From Thermogemmatispora aurantia (lineage in GTDB: Bacteria > Chloroflexota > Ktedonobacteria > Ktedonobacterales > Ktedonobacteraceae), in NCBI RefSeq assembly GCF_008974285.1, contig NZ_BKZV01000006.1, positions 190,598 to 254,597 of the forward strand: a stretch of DNA of 64,000 bases. Direction: 5' to 3'. The position numbers were made by a program, and so were the translations under genes. This document shows, in pieces, positions 23,468-32,892 of this stretch. Every line of letters begins with the position of its first letter. The first letter of the stretch is position 1. Below the pieces are notes generated by a model. The model did not search any database and had not been told where the DNA came from. It saw only the letters and a list, made by a program, of their open reading frames with translations.

Positions 23468-24820
23468 ATGACGATCACGCACAAGGACCAGAGCACCGCC
23501 GTTTCTCTGGATCAGCTTCTGGCCGAGTGGGAAGAGCTGGGTATTCGCACTGTGCTCTTTGAATTGCCCGACATGCATGGAGTGGCCCGCTCCAAGCTGA
23601 TCCCTCTGAACAAGGTGCGCGGCTACGCTGAGAAGGGCCTGAACATGTACGGTGGCACTGTTGCCCTCGATAGCCGCTCGTTTGTCGTACCCGGCACCAG
23701 GTATAATGAGGAGAAGAATTACGCTGACCAGATGCTTCTTCCCGACCTGTCGACGGCTGCCGTGGTGCCCTGGCTGAGCGGTACGGCGCGCCTGATCTGC
23801 GATGCCTACTGGCAGGACGGCACGCCGCTTTATGCAGCGCCACGCCATGTGCTGCGCCGTGTCCTGTCCGAGTTGGACAAGCTCGGCTACGAGGCGGTCA
23901 TCGGTCTGGAATACGAGTTTTATCTGCTTGATCCGATGACCATGACCCCGGTCTTCAATGGCCTGCATATCTTCAATACGTCGCGCAACCTGGCGGTGCC
24001 GGTGACGGAGCGCATCGTTGAGCTGATGCCGCAGATCGGCATCGATATCATCACGGCCAACTGTGAGTACGGCCCTGGCCAGTTTGAGATCAACTATGGT
24101 GCCCATTCCGCCCTGCGGGCCGCTGACCTGGGCTTCACCTTCAAGAATGGGGTCAAGATGATTGCTCGCCAGCTCGGCTACCATGCGACCTTTATGACCA
24201 AGCCCTTCAGCGATCAGTCGGCCAGCGGCGCCCATACGCATGTCAGCCTGGTCTCGAAGGCAACGGGCCAGAATGCTTTTCTCGATGCCAATGATCCGCA
24301 AGGGCTGTCGCCTACGGCCTACTATTTTACCCAGGGCATGCTGAAGCACGCCAATGCGGCGATGGCTCTGATGGCGCCGACGCCTAACTGCTACCATCGC
24401 TTCGTGCCGCACCATTTCGCGCCCTCTAACATCAGTTGGGGACCCGAGGATCGCTCGGCGATGATTCGCGCGAAGAATAGCCGCGATGAGCGTACGCATC
24501 TGGAGAATCGTTTGCCCACTGCGTTGAGTAATCCCTATCTATCGATTGCGGCGGTGATCGCAGCGGGTGTGCTGGGCCTGCGCGACCAGGAGCTGCCGCC
24601 GGCGGCGGTCTCGGGTCTGGCTGAAGAGCATAGCGAGTTTCCACCTTTGCCGACGACGCTCGACGAGGCCCTGGATGCGTTGGAGCGCGATGAGGAGTTC
24701 CGCCAGTTGCTGGGTGATGAGTTTGTGGAGGTCTTTACGCGGGCCAAACGCAGCGAGCTGGCACGCTTTAAGGCCCACGTGACCGATTGGGAGCGCGAGG
24801 AGTATCTGGAGATCTACTAG
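23468..24820 (+). CDS. Glutamine synthetase family protein
   Basis: ATP-dependent carboxylate-amine ligase of the glutamine synthetase superfamily, 450 residues. Beta-grasp N-terminus with LPDMHGVARSKLIPL (about 34-48), catalytic domain with GLEYEFYLLD (metal Glu), CEYGPGQFEINYG (about 199-211), HATFMTKPF, SGAHTHVSL (nucleotide/His loop), RNxx-type NSRDERTHLENRL (Arg for substrate), and a C-terminal helical region. The length and short N-domain match the GlnA-like/gamma-glutamylpolyamine (PuuA, GlnA3-type) branch rather than housekeeping GlnA: the adenylylation NLYDLP motif is not seen and Lys/Asp-rich loops differ. ATG 23468 follows GGAGG. Monocistronic; substrate amine unknown. Confidence 0.88.
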   Translation: MTITHKDQSTAVSLDQLLAEWEELGIRTVLFELPDMHGVARSKLIPLNKVRGYAEKGLNMYGGTVALDSRSFVVPGTRYNEEKNYADQMLLPDLSTAAVVPWLSGTARLICDAYWQDGTPLYAAPRHVLRRVLSELDKLGYEAVIGLEYEFYLLDPMTMTPVFNGLHIFNTSRNLAVPVTERIVELMPQIGIDIITANCEYGPGQFEINYGAHSALRAADLGFTFKNGVKMIARQLGYHATFMTKPFSDQSASGAHTHVSLVSKATGQNAFLDANDPQGLSPTAYYFTQGMLKHANAAMALMAPTPNCYHRFVPHHFAPSNISWGPEDRSAMIRAKNSRDERTHLENRLPTALSNPYLSIAAVIAAGVLGLRDQELPPAAVSGLAEEHSEFPPLPTTLDEALDALERDEEFRQLLGDEFVEVFTRAKRSELARFKAHVTDWEREEYLEIY

Positions 24821-24954
24821 CTGCGACGTTGGCAGGGGTTGCCGCTCTGTCTGCGCTAAGGCTGACTCGCCCGTCAGTCAGTTAAAGAGCGGTGAACCCG
24901 CTGACTAACCCGCTTCAGTCATACACGCTTCCTTCTGAACTCTCTGGCCGGTAC

Positions 24955-24988
24955 GGTGCATGGACCGCCGCCTGGTGGTCCATGCACC
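24955..24988 (+). terminator. Terminator hairpin after the glutamine-synthetase-like gene
   Basis: Perfect 12-bp stem GGTGCATGGACC (24955-24966) / GGTCCATGCACC (24977-24988), 10-base loop, followed by GCTGTTGTTTTG, a discontinuous T-tract. It lies about 135 bases past the stop codon. Confidence 0.65.
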
Positions 24989-25286
24989 GCTGTTGTTTTG
25001 CCCGCGTGCAAGGGAGGTCAGTAGGGCTGTTGGCCTGGCCGTTAGTTCGCTGGGAAGTTCTGGGAAGGCCAGCGTGTTTCCTATAGTAGACTATCTGGCG
25101 AATGGGACGATCTGGCAGAGGCGATCTCGGGCCTGATGCTGCTGGTCGGATCAGATGCTGGCTGGGTTAAGATGATGCCAGAGCTTGCGCGTTGGCTGGC
25201 CCTTCGCTCTTCTCTGTGGGGCGCAAGGCATGAGAGCCAGCTGAGGTAGTGAGCCGGAAGCAGGAGTAAGGAAGGGAACAAGAGCA

Positions 25287-26267
25287 ATGCAATTGCAAGG
25301 TATTCATCATGTGACGGCAGTGACGGGCAATGCCTCGCTGAACGTGGCCTTTTATACGCAGGTGCTGGGGATGCGCCTGGTCAAGAAGACGGTCAACCAG
25401 GATGATGTTTCGGCGTATCATCTCTTCTATGGGGATGAGTTGGGCCATCCCGGCACCGAGCTAACGTTTTTCGACTGGCCGGAGCTGGAGCGTCATCGCC
25501 ACGGAGCGGGCACCATTTCGACGATCATGCTGGGAGTCAGTGGTGAGGAGGCGCTGCGCTGGTGGCAGGAGCGTTTTGCCCGCCTGCGTGTGGAGCATGA
25601 TGAGCTGCGGCGCCGTGGTCCAGACGGAGTGCTCAGCCTGCCGTTCCGTGATCCCGAAGGCCAGCGCCTGGAGCTGGTCGACGATGGTGGACGGCTGCAG
25701 GGGGTACCCTGGCGCCGCAGTCCTGTGCCTGCTGAGTACGCGATTCGGGGCTTCTATGGTGTGCAGCTGACCTTGCGCGCGCTGGCCCCGTCGGCGCGTT
25801 TCCTGACCGAGGTGCTGGGTTTCCGTCAGGTGGGGAGCTATCAGCAGGGCAATGGCTACGAGGTGGTGGCCTTTGAGGTTGGTCCGGGAGGGCCTGGTGC
25901 GCTGGTACATGTAGAGATCCAGCCAGATGCGCCCTTCCATCGTTTTGTCGGCATCGGCGGCGTCCATCACGTGGCCTTCCGCGTGCCTACGGATGAGGAG
26001 CATCGAGCCTGGCGTGAGCGCGTGGCGGCTGTCAATCGCACGGTGACGCCGATTATCGACCGCTTCTACTTCCATTCGATCTACTTCCGCGAACCAGGTG
26101 GCGTGCTTTTCGAACTGGCGACGGATCTGCCGGGCTTCGCGGTCGACGAGGACCCTGAGCATCTGGGCGAGGGCCTCTCTCTGCCACCGTTTTTGGAGCC
26201 GTACCGGGCGCGGATCGAGGCCGGTCTGAAGCCGATTGAGCCGCTGGATCTGCTGGCGGGAGTCTAA
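25287..26267 (+). CDS. VOC-family ring-cleaving dioxygenase (MhqO/MhqA-like)
   Basis: Cytoplasmic vicinal-oxygen-chelate enzyme of 326 residues with two tandem glyoxalase-type halves. The first begins LQGIHHVTAVTGNASLNVAFYTQVLGMRLVKKTVN (metal His in IHHVT), with DPEGQRLELV; the second runs RGFYGVQLTLRAL, GGVHHVAFRV (metal His) and FREPGGVLFELATDLPGF (metal Glu). This is the layout of MhqO-type hydroquinone ring-cleaving dioxygenases that protect against quinones. Ribosome-binding site AAGGAAGGGA before ATG 25287. A short inverted repeat ATAGT-AG-ACTAT at 25083-25094 lies 190 bases upstream and could be an operator. It appears monocistronic. Confidence 0.88.
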   Translation: MQLQGIHHVTAVTGNASLNVAFYTQVLGMRLVKKTVNQDDVSAYHLFYGDELGHPGTELTFFDWPELERHRHGAGTISTIMLGVSGEEALRWWQERFARLRVEHDELRRRGPDGVLSLPFRDPEGQRLELVDDGGRLQGVPWRRSPVPAEYAIRGFYGVQLTLRALAPSARFLTEVLGFRQVGSYQQGNGYEVVAFEVGPGGPGALVHVEIQPDAPFHRFVGIGGVHHVAFRVPTDEEHRAWRERVAAVNRTVTPIIDRFYFHSIYFREPGGVLFELATDLPGFAVDEDPEHLGEGLSLPPFLEPYRARIEAGLKPIEPLDLLAGV

Positions 26268-26306
26268 GGGGAGGGAGAGCAAAGCGAGCCACGGGCTATC
26301 TGGAGG

Positions 26307-26361
26307 CCGGGTGAGGCGGCAATGAGTCGACGGTAGAACGGTTCATTGCCGCCTCACCCGG
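26307..26361. repeat. 19-bp perfect inverted repeat
   Basis: CCGGGTGAGGCGGCAATGA (26307-26325) / TCATTGCCGCCTCACCCGG (26343-26361) with a 17-base loop, in the gap after the VOC gene. No T-run follows on either strand, so it is either a rho-assisted/U-less terminator or a palindromic element. Confidence 0.7.
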
Positions 26362-26456
26362 CTATCGTGTATGCTTAGCTCAACAGCGAAAGAGACCCGC
26401 TATGTCTGTAAGTCCAGGTTGTCGTCTATTTGCAGCCTGGGAAAGGAGCGTGCACC

Positions 26457-28073
26457 GTGGCTCGCAACCTCTACCGCAGTTATCTGTATGTGATCCTGCT
26501 TCTCCTGCTCGGTCTCGCTATCTATGCGCTGGCTGGTCTGCTTGATCCGCTCTGGCGTCTGACCCCGCTGCGACCTGGCTACGAGGCAGTCCCTGATCGG
26601 GCTGAGGTGGTACAGACACTGGTTTTTGCTGTGACGGTGCTTCTCTTCGTCGCCGTCCTGGGGGGTCTGCATTACTGGCTGCTACGACGCGACCTGCGTC
26701 AGGACCCGGCAGCAGGTGGCGGTGCCGTGCGCGCTTTTTTTCTCAATTTGAGCGAGCTGGTGCTGGCTCCGATTGCTATCTTCTCGCTAGGTCAGGTACT
26801 CACCCAGTTCCAAAGTGGCTATGCGGCCACTGGCCTGGCGACGCTCGCTGGACTACTGGTTCTGGAATGGGAGCGGCGGCGTCTGCCAGTCGGTCCCGGG
26901 CTGGCACGCTTTTTTCAGCGTCTTCATGTCTACGGCGTTCAGCTCATCCTTCTCTCCCCGCTGGTGAGCGCCACCAACTATTTCCTCTCGCTGGTGCTTG
27001 ATTCCTACCTGCTCGGCGGCGGGCACGTTGCGCCTTCCGCTGTTGTGAATGGTCATGCCGATTTGAGGGGTCCATTGGCGACGGCGCTCTGGTTCGTGCT
27101 GGCCTGGTTTGCCTATGGCTATCTCAATCGTCACGACCCCGGTTCGTGGTTGCGGCGCTTGTTCTATGGTGGCGTGCTGGCCTATGGTCTGTTCTTAGCT
27201 CTCGATGAGTGTGCGGCTCTTCTGGATCTGCTCCTGCGTTTCCTGGCGGAGGAGAAGATCCAGGCAACGGCTCTGCTGTCGCCGCCCGGGGCACTGCTTT
27301 TCTCGCTGCCTTCGGGTATGGTGCTGGTCGGCTTGCTGGTGGCTGGCTTCGCCTGGCTCTGGCTACAGAGTGAGGTGAAGCAGCTGTCCGACCCGCTGCG
27401 GGCGCGTGCTGTGCTGCGCTATAGCCTGCTGGCTATGGCGGCGGCCATGCTGGCGCTGCTGTTCTGGGCTGGAAGCGGGCGTCTGTTGCTGACTCTCCTT
27501 TTCACGCTTTTCCCAACAGGACCTCTGCCTCGGTCTGGCGACTGGATCGATGGGTTGGCGCCGCTGCTGCTTGGCCTGGGCGCGCTGCCGCTGAATCTGC
27601 TCTTGATGCGGCGCTACCGACAGGAGCCGGAGCGCGCTCTGCTACCGTGCCAGGGCTTCATTCTGGCTACGCTGATCGGTGGGGTGCTGGCGACAACCGT
27701 CGGCGGGGCGGTCCTTCTTTTCTCGCTGGGTACTGTGGCACTTGGCTCCCCTGTAGAGAACTGGCCGCGGCTGACACAGGAGAGTGTAGTCGGACTGCTG
27801 GTCGGGCTGGTCGTACTGGCCTTCTATCTCTGGCAGGCAGGGCGCAGTGGAGTGCTTGCGAACCTGGGTTCTTCTCTACCAGCGCCAGTGCAGTCCGCCA
27901 GGTCTGGAACAGGGCCAGAGGCGGCGCCATCGATAACCGCTGCGACCGCTGCTGAGGCCGTTGGAGAGGGGACGCCTGCACTGGAGGACATCCTGCGACG
28001 CTTGCAGGCTCGCCAGATTTCGCTTGAGGAGGCTGCCTCTCAGATTCGGGCCTTGTTTGGCCAGAGGGCCTGA
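26457..28073 (+). CDS. Multi-spanning membrane protein, DUF5671-like
   Basis: 538 residues starting at GTG 26457, which has GAAAGGAG nine bases upstream; an in-frame extension upstream has no signal. It contains about twelve hydrophobic segments arranged as repeated four-helix units (YRSYLYVILLLLLGLAIYAL, then LVLAPIAIFSLGQVL, and a similar later set), as in DUF5671 proteins of Chloroflexota. The C-terminus (about 505-538, LEDILRRLQARQISLEEAASQIRALF) is a short amphipathic SHOCT-like helix pair. No catalytic residues stand out and function is unknown. It is monocistronic, bounded by the 26307 hairpin and the XRE gene promoter. Confidence 0.7.
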   Translation: MARNLYRSYLYVILLLLLGLAIYALAGLLDPLWRLTPLRPGYEAVPDRAEVVQTLVFAVTVLLFVAVLGGLHYWLLRRDLRQDPAAGGGAVRAFFLNLSELVLAPIAIFSLGQVLTQFQSGYAATGLATLAGLLVLEWERRRLPVGPGLARFFQRLHVYGVQLILLSPLVSATNYFLSLVLDSYLLGGGHVAPSAVVNGHADLRGPLATALWFVLAWFAYGYLNRHDPGSWLRRLFYGGVLAYGLFLALDECAALLDLLLRFLAEEKIQATALLSPPGALLFSLPSGMVLVGLLVAGFAWLWLQSEVKQLSDPLRARAVLRYSLLAMAAAMLALLFWAGSGRLLLTLLFTLFPTGPLPRSGDWIDGLAPLLLGLGALPLNLLLMRRYRQEPERALLPCQGFILATLIGGVLATTVGGAVLLFSLGTVALGSPVENWPRLTQESVVGLLVGLVVLAFYLWQAGRSGVLANLGSSLPAPVQSARSGTGPEAAPSITAATAAEAVGEGTPALEDILRRLQARQISLEEAASQIRALFGQRA

Positions 28074-28180
28074 GCAGAGCAGAGGCTCTCTGAGCCCTCT
28101 TGTAAGCCCTCTCCAGCAATCGTCGCTCAAAAGCTTGCCAAAAGCAAAATTGTGTAGCGAAAACTACGGGATTCAATCCA

Positions 28181-28209
28181 TTGAAAAGAGCTGAACTGAA
28201 TGCTACACT
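28181..28209 (+). promoter_or_regulatory. Promoter of the XRE-family regulator
   Basis: TTGAAA (28181-28186), 17 bases, TACACT (28204-28209); ATG follows about 50 bases on with AAAGGAGG in front. Confidence 0.6.
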
Positions 28210-28259
28210 CCCTGGTAGGAAATGTTCTTTGCCCTCTTGACAGATAAAGGAGGCATGAG

Positions 28260-29486
28260 ATGAGTGGTGTTCACTGGTGGCGGCGCTATGGGGATTATCC
28301 GCCGGGGAAGCACAACTTGCCGCATATGGGGGCAGTGCTGAGCGACTATCGGCAGCGGCGAGGCTACAGTCGAGCAGAAGTAGCGCAGGCATTGGATGTC
28401 AAGAAGCAGGCAGTGAGCTACTGGGAGGCAACGATGTATCTGGCAGATCCAGAGCGACGCATGGTGCTGGCGAGATTGTTGCAGATACCGCCGGCGCTGT
28501 TGGGGCTGGCCTGGGAGCAGGTGGTCTATGTGGGCAGGGAGGGAGAGCCAGGCGCCAGCTACGAGCGGCTGGCGGAGGTGGTCAGCCTGGAGGGCTACTA
28601 TCAGTACGAGGATCTGTTGACGCTGGCGAGTCGGCTACTGTATGCCGGTCAGTTTCGCATACTGGCCCGGCGTCTACCGCGCTGGCTGGGGAAGCTGCGG
28701 CAGAAGGTGAAGGAGGCGCCAGCCAGCGAGCGAGAGGCCTGGCTCTGGCTCCTGGGCCTTTACCTGCTGCGGGCCAGCTCCATCGCCAGGCACTCGCAAG
28801 GAGATCACCAGGGCAACCTAGCCTTGAGCCTGGCCAGCGAGCTCCTCCGACTGGGTCAAGAGCAGGACGAGCCGACGCTCCTGGGCCTGGCCTTCTATCG
28901 CCTGATGGACCTCTATCGGCAGATGGGAGCCACTGAACAGGCCAGAGATGCGGCTCAGGCGGGTCTGAACTGGGTGAAGCGGGTAGGGCCGGCGTTGGGG
29001 GGCAATCTCTACCTGCTGGCGGAGGTGGGAGAGGGGGACGAGCGGCAGTGGCGAGAGTGGCAAGAGGAGGCGCTCAGATTGGTGGAGCGAGTGGAAGGAG
29101 GAGAAGAGGACGCTTCGCAGTTGAAGCTGAACCGTGCGGCGGTGCATCACGAGGGGGCGAAGCTGTTGCTGACGCTGGCGCAGCGGCAGGGAGAGCGCCA
29201 GCGCCTGAATGAGTCTTATCGGGAGCTGGCGCAGGCGCGCTCGGGGTTGGGGAGCGATGTGGGAGCCTGGCGGATGTACCTGGATGTGACCGAGGCGAAG
29301 CTGTTTCTGGCGCAGGGGGAGGTAGAGCAGAGTGCCTGGCTGGGGGCGAAGGCCTGGGGCGTGGCGCAGCAGATGGGGTCGGTGAAGGTGGAGCCGGAGC
29401 TGAGAGCGTTGTATGCCAGCCTGAGCGCGAAGGCGCCGGGCCATGCCAGCGTGCAGTGGCTCGGCCTCGAACTGGGCATCTGCTAG
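28260..29486 (+). CDS. XRE-family helix-turn-helix protein with helical-repeat sensor
   Basis: 408 residues. An XRE/Cro HTH spans about 25-80 (LSDYRQRRGYSRAEVAQALD then VKKQAVSYWE). The rest (about 100-408) is all-helical with TPR-like spacing: repeated LL-L-A/Y patterns such as LLTLASRLLYAGQF, LGLAFYRLMDLYRQMG, GWRMYLDV-type and EVEQSAWLGAKAWGVAQQMG. That resembles the RRNPP/tetratricopeptide sensor regulators common in Chloroflexota. AAAGGAGG precedes ATG 28260. Codon use is even more GC-rich and Gly/Glu-heavy than the neighbours. No adjacent target is obvious. Effector unknown. Confidence 0.85.
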   Translation: MSGVHWWRRYGDYPPGKHNLPHMGAVLSDYRQRRGYSRAEVAQALDVKKQAVSYWEATMYLADPERRMVLARLLQIPPALLGLAWEQVVYVGREGEPGASYERLAEVVSLEGYYQYEDLLTLASRLLYAGQFRILARRLPRWLGKLRQKVKEAPASEREAWLWLLGLYLLRASSIARHSQGDHQGNLALSLASELLRLGQEQDEPTLLGLAFYRLMDLYRQMGATEQARDAAQAGLNWVKRVGPALGGNLYLLAEVGEGDERQWREWQEEALRLVERVEGGEEDASQLKLNRAAVHHEGAKLLLTLAQRQGERQRLNESYRELAQARSGLGSDVGAWRMYLDVTEAKLFLAQGEVEQSAWLGAKAWGVAQQMGSVKVEPELRALYASLSAKAPGHASVQWLGLELGIC

Positions 29487-29601
29487 AGGGGCAATCAGTA
29501 GGAGCTGCCTCGACTGCTGCCCATACGCTTCAGTCAGAGAATACGCAGACAGAAAGCCTGTTCCATCGCCGGAAACAACGCGCTCGAACCAACCCCGCAG
29601 C

Positions 29602-29635
29602 AAAAGAGGACGGCTCGCTCTCACGAACCGTCCTC
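29602..29635 (-). terminator. Terminator of the nuoJKLMN operon
   Basis: 8-bp stem GAGGACGG (29606-29613) / CCGTCCTC (29628-29635), 14-base loop; minus-strand RNA continues with UUUU (29605-29602). It lies about 70 bases after the nuoN stop and faces the XRE gene end. Confidence 0.7.
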
Positions 29636-29705
29636 CTTCGAGCTGTCTATCTAGCTATAGCCGTCCAGCGAGAGCCGACTGCTCTGCCCTGAACTGGCAA
29701 GATCC

Positions 29706-31235
29706 CTAATGGCCCAACGCCATCAGCACGCCCTGCGCCGAAGCGAAGAGCATCGACGCCGCTGGCAAAGCCCAATTCAGCACCACCTGAGCCACCACAA
29801 TCAGCACCAGCAAAGCCGCCGTTGCCAGCACAATCGACGAACTCAAGCCCAGCGGCGTCGACAGGCGGTCCTCCTTGGGCGGCGCATCGAAGTACATCGC
29901 CTTCACAATGCGCCCATAGTAGACCAGCGACACCACACTATTGAGCAAGGCGATAATCACCAGCCACTGCAGCCAGGGCTGATTCATCTCCACCCCCTGG
30001 CTCCAGGCCGCACTGAAGAGAAAGACCTTGCTCCAGAAACCGGCCACCGGCGGAATCCCCGCCAGTGACAACAGACAGAGCGCCGTACCCAGGCTCACCA
30101 GCGGCTCGCGCCGCGCCAGCCCGCGGAAGTCCTCGATCTGCTCCCCACCCGTCGCATTGGCCAGGGCAATAATCCCCGCGAAGGCCCCCAGATTCGTCAA
30201 CACATAGACCAGGATAAAGAAGAGCACAGCGGCATTGCCCTCTGGGCGACCCGTTGCCAGGCTTGCGCAGAAGCCCACCAGCAGATAGCCGGCCTGAGCA
30301 ATGCTCGAATAAGCCATCATACGTTTCACATTTGACTGCACCGCCGCCACCACATTACCCAACGTCATTGTCAGGATGGCCATAATTGCCACCACCACCA
30401 CCAGCTGAGGCAGATCGCGCAGATTCAGCCCGCCGTAGAAGAAAATGCGCAGCAGGCCGGCAAAGCCCGCCGCCTTCGAGCCGACCGAGAAGAAAGCCGT
30501 TGCTGGCGTCGGTGCTCCCTCATAGATATCGGGCGCCCACATATGGAAGGGCACCGCCGAAATCTTAAAGCCAAAGCCGGCCAGGATCAGAATATCGGCC
30601 ACAATCACCAACAGATTCCCATCCTGCAGGCCCTTAGCGAACGTCCCGGCGATACTCAACAGATCCGTCGTTCCCGTCAGCCCATAGAGCAGAGCCAGCC
30701 CGTAGAGCAGAATCGCCGACGACATTGCCCCCAACAGCACATACTTCACCGCCGCCTCAGCCGAGCGCTGATCCGTACGCAGCAGCCCGGCCATCACATA
30801 CAACGGGAAGCTTGTCAGCTCCAGCGAGATATACAGAGAAATCAGCTCACCGGTGCTGGCCATCAACATCATGCCGGTCGTCGAAAAGAGCAGCAGCGTA
30901 TAGAACTCGCCCGCGCCCCGCACGTACTTCGAAACGTACGAGTACGAGGACAGGATCATCACCGCTGCGATCAGGAGAAAGACCACCTTAAAGAACAGCG
31001 CATAGTTATCGACCACCAGCATGTTAAAGAACGCATGGCGGGCTGAACCAGTATTTGTCAGAATCAGCGAAATTGTAAAGAAAGCTGGCACCAGCAGGCC
31101 CACCAGCGCCACTGCTGCCGTCACTGCGCGGCGCTTCACAAACAGATCGACCGCCATCACCACCAGCGCCAGCAGCGTCAGGCTCAGCTCCGGCGAGAGC
31201 AAGTAGAGATCAGCAACCTTAAAACCCGTAGCCAT
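29706..31235 (-). CDS. nuoN: NADH-quinone oxidoreductase subunit N
   Basis: Proton-pumping antiporter-like subunit of complex I in the cytoplasmic membrane, 509 residues, about 14 helices. Hallmarks: broken-helix pumping region with Lys/His residues, ISLYISLELTSFPLYVMAGL (Glu of TM5), AVKYVLLGAMSSAILLYG, KISAVPFHMWAPDIYEGAPTP (about 245-265), VKRMMAYSSIAQAGY. Family length is normal. ATG 31235 with AGGAGG eight bases upstream. It is the last gene of nuoJKLMN, 16 bases after nuoM, followed by an intrinsic terminator. Confidence 0.96.
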   Translation of the reverse strand: MATGFKVADLYLLSPELSLTLLALVVMAVDLFVKRRAVTAAVALVGLLVPAFFTISLILTNTGSARHAFFNMLVVDNYALFFKVVFLLIAAVMILSSYSYVSKYVRGAGEFYTLLLFSTTGMMLMASTGELISLYISLELTSFPLYVMAGLLRTDQRSAEAAVKYVLLGAMSSAILLYGLALLYGLTGTTDLLSIAGTFAKGLQDGNLLVIVADILILAGFGFKISAVPFHMWAPDIYEGAPTPATAFFSVGSKAAGFAGLLRIFFYGGLNLRDLPQLVVVVAIMAILTMTLGNVVAAVQSNVKRMMAYSSIAQAGYLLVGFCASLATGRPEGNAAVLFFILVYVLTNLGAFAGIIALANATGGEQIEDFRGLARREPLVSLGTALCLLSLAGIPPVAGFWSKVFLFSAAWSQGVEMNQPWLQWLVIIALLNSVVSLVYYGRIVKAMYFDAPPKEDRLSTPLGLSSSIVLATAALLVLIVVAQVVLNWALPAASMLFASAQGVLMALGH

Positions 31236-31251
31236 AGCACGCGCCTCCTAC

Positions 31252-32877
31252 CTAGCGGCCCAGCGCCGTTGTAGCCACCGGCAGCAGATGATGCAGTGCC
31301 GGCACAATCACATCCAGCAAGAACCCCGGGTAGACCCCGACCAGCACAATGAAGGCCGCTAGCGTCACCAGCGGGATTGCCTCGCGCCAGGAAGCATCGG
31401 GCAGCCAATTCCAGCGTAGATTGAAAGGACCGAACAAGACCCGCTTCAGCATCCACAGCAGATAAGCCGCCGTCAGAATCATCGTAAAGACCGCGATCGC
31501 CGTTGGCACGGGCCAGATGCGGTAGCTACTTGTAAAGACCATATACTCCGCCACGAAGCCCGCCAGGCCCGGCAAACCGAGCGAAGCCAGACCGGCGAAC
31601 GTAAAGAGCGTCGCCCACAGCGGCATCCGCTTTGCCACCCCGCCGAAGATCTCAATCTCGCGCGTATGGGCCCGATCGTAGATCACACCCACGCAGAAGA
31701 AGAGCAGGCTGGTAATCAACCCGTGGCTAATCATCTGCACGGTCGCGCCCATCAAAGCCGCCGTCCCAAAGTGCGCCACATCGGGATTGCTCGTGTGGAT
31801 TGCCATTGCCGCCGCCGCCACGCCCAGCAGAATCACCCCCATATGGCTCACACTGGAGTAAGCGACCAGGCGCTTCATATCCTTCTGCACCAGGCAGATT
31901 GCCGCCCCGTACAGAATATTGATCACCGCCAGCACCACCAGCAGCGGCGCAAACTGCTGCAAGCCATCGGGGAAGAGGCCCAGGCAGATGCGGATCAGCC
32001 CGTAGGCACCCATTTTCAGCAGCACGCCGGCCAGAATCACGCTCACCTCAGTAGGGGCATCCGTATGTGCATCCGGCAGCCAGGTATGCAGCGGGAACAT
32101 CGGGATCTTGACGGCGAAGGCCACAAAGACCAGCAAGAAGGCCAGCAACTGCGACCCCATCGTCACCCCGAGCAGCGGAACCGTCACCCCTGTGCTGGCC
32201 GGCAGCAGATGCTGCATCAAGACTGGCAGACTGGCCGTATTCTGGCCGGCCTGGAAATAGACCAGCAAGATACCAGCCAGCATAAAGATACTGCCGAAGA
32301 AGGTATACAGCAGGAACTTCCAGGCCGAATAAATGCGGCCCGGCATACCGTGCTTCAGCGTCTCACTGCCCCAGATGCCGATCAACAAGAACATCGGTGC
32401 CAGCTCCACCTCCCAGAACAGGAAGAAGAGCAGCAGATCCAGGGCCATAAAGACCCCCATTACTCCCGCCTCCAGCAGCAGCAAGAGGGCCATATACTCC
32501 TTCACCCGCGGCTTCTCCCAGCCACCGATCACCGCCAGCATCGTCAGCAAAGCATTCAAGATCACCAGCGGCAGGCTCAGGCCATCCACGCCCAGATAGT
32601 AATCGATACGGAACGTCACCGACCCAAGCTGGAACTGAATCCAGGGGAGCTGCACCACATCGATCGAAGCCGGATCGGCCTTCGGGTCCGTCACCGAGCC
32701 GAAATGGTAGCCGGTAGCCACGGCGATCCGCAGGAAGATCCAGAGCGAGAGTGCCAGCGTCGCCGCGCTAAAAGCCAGCGCCAGCCAGCGCGAGAGGCGG
32801 ACCGGCGCCACCATTGCCAGCACTCCACCGAGCGTCGGCAGCAAGAGAATCCAGGTGAGATCGTAGGCAAAGATCAC
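31252..32877 (-). CDS. nuoM: NADH-quinone oxidoreductase subunit M
   Basis: Antiporter-like membrane subunit of complex I, 541 residues, starting at GTG 32877 behind GGGAGGAAG. Signature residues: FLFWEVELAPMFLLIGIWG (Glu of TM5), AVKIPMFPLHTWLPDAHTDAPTEVSVILAGVLLKMGAYG (Lys and His pumping residues), and KDMKRLVAYSSVSHMG. C-terminal pumping Glu/Lys in LWMLKRVLFG. Normal length. Spaced 15 bases from nuoL and 16 from nuoN. Confidence 0.97.
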   Translation of the reverse strand: MIFAYDLTWILLLPTLGGVLAMVAPVRLSRWLALAFSAATLALSLWIFLRIAVATGYHFGSVTDPKADPASIDVVQLPWIQFQLGSVTFRIDYYLGVDGLSLPLVILNALLTMLAVIGGWEKPRVKEYMALLLLLEAGVMGVFMALDLLLFFLFWEVELAPMFLLIGIWGSETLKHGMPGRIYSAWKFLLYTFFGSIFMLAGILLVYFQAGQNTASLPVLMQHLLPASTGVTVPLLGVTMGSQLLAFLLVFVAFAVKIPMFPLHTWLPDAHTDAPTEVSVILAGVLLKMGAYGLIRICLGLFPDGLQQFAPLLVVLAVINILYGAAICLVQKDMKRLVAYSSVSHMGVILLGVAAAAMAIHTSNPDVAHFGTAALMGATVQMISHGLITSLLFFCVGVIYDRAHTREIEIFGGVAKRMPLWATLFTFAGLASLGLPGLAGFVAEYMVFTSSYRIWPVPTAIAVFTMILTAAYLLWMLKRVLFGPFNLRWNWLPDASWREAIPLVTLAAFIVLVGVYPGFLLDVIVPALHHLLPVATTALGR

Positions 32878-32892
32878 AGCGCTTCCTCCCCT

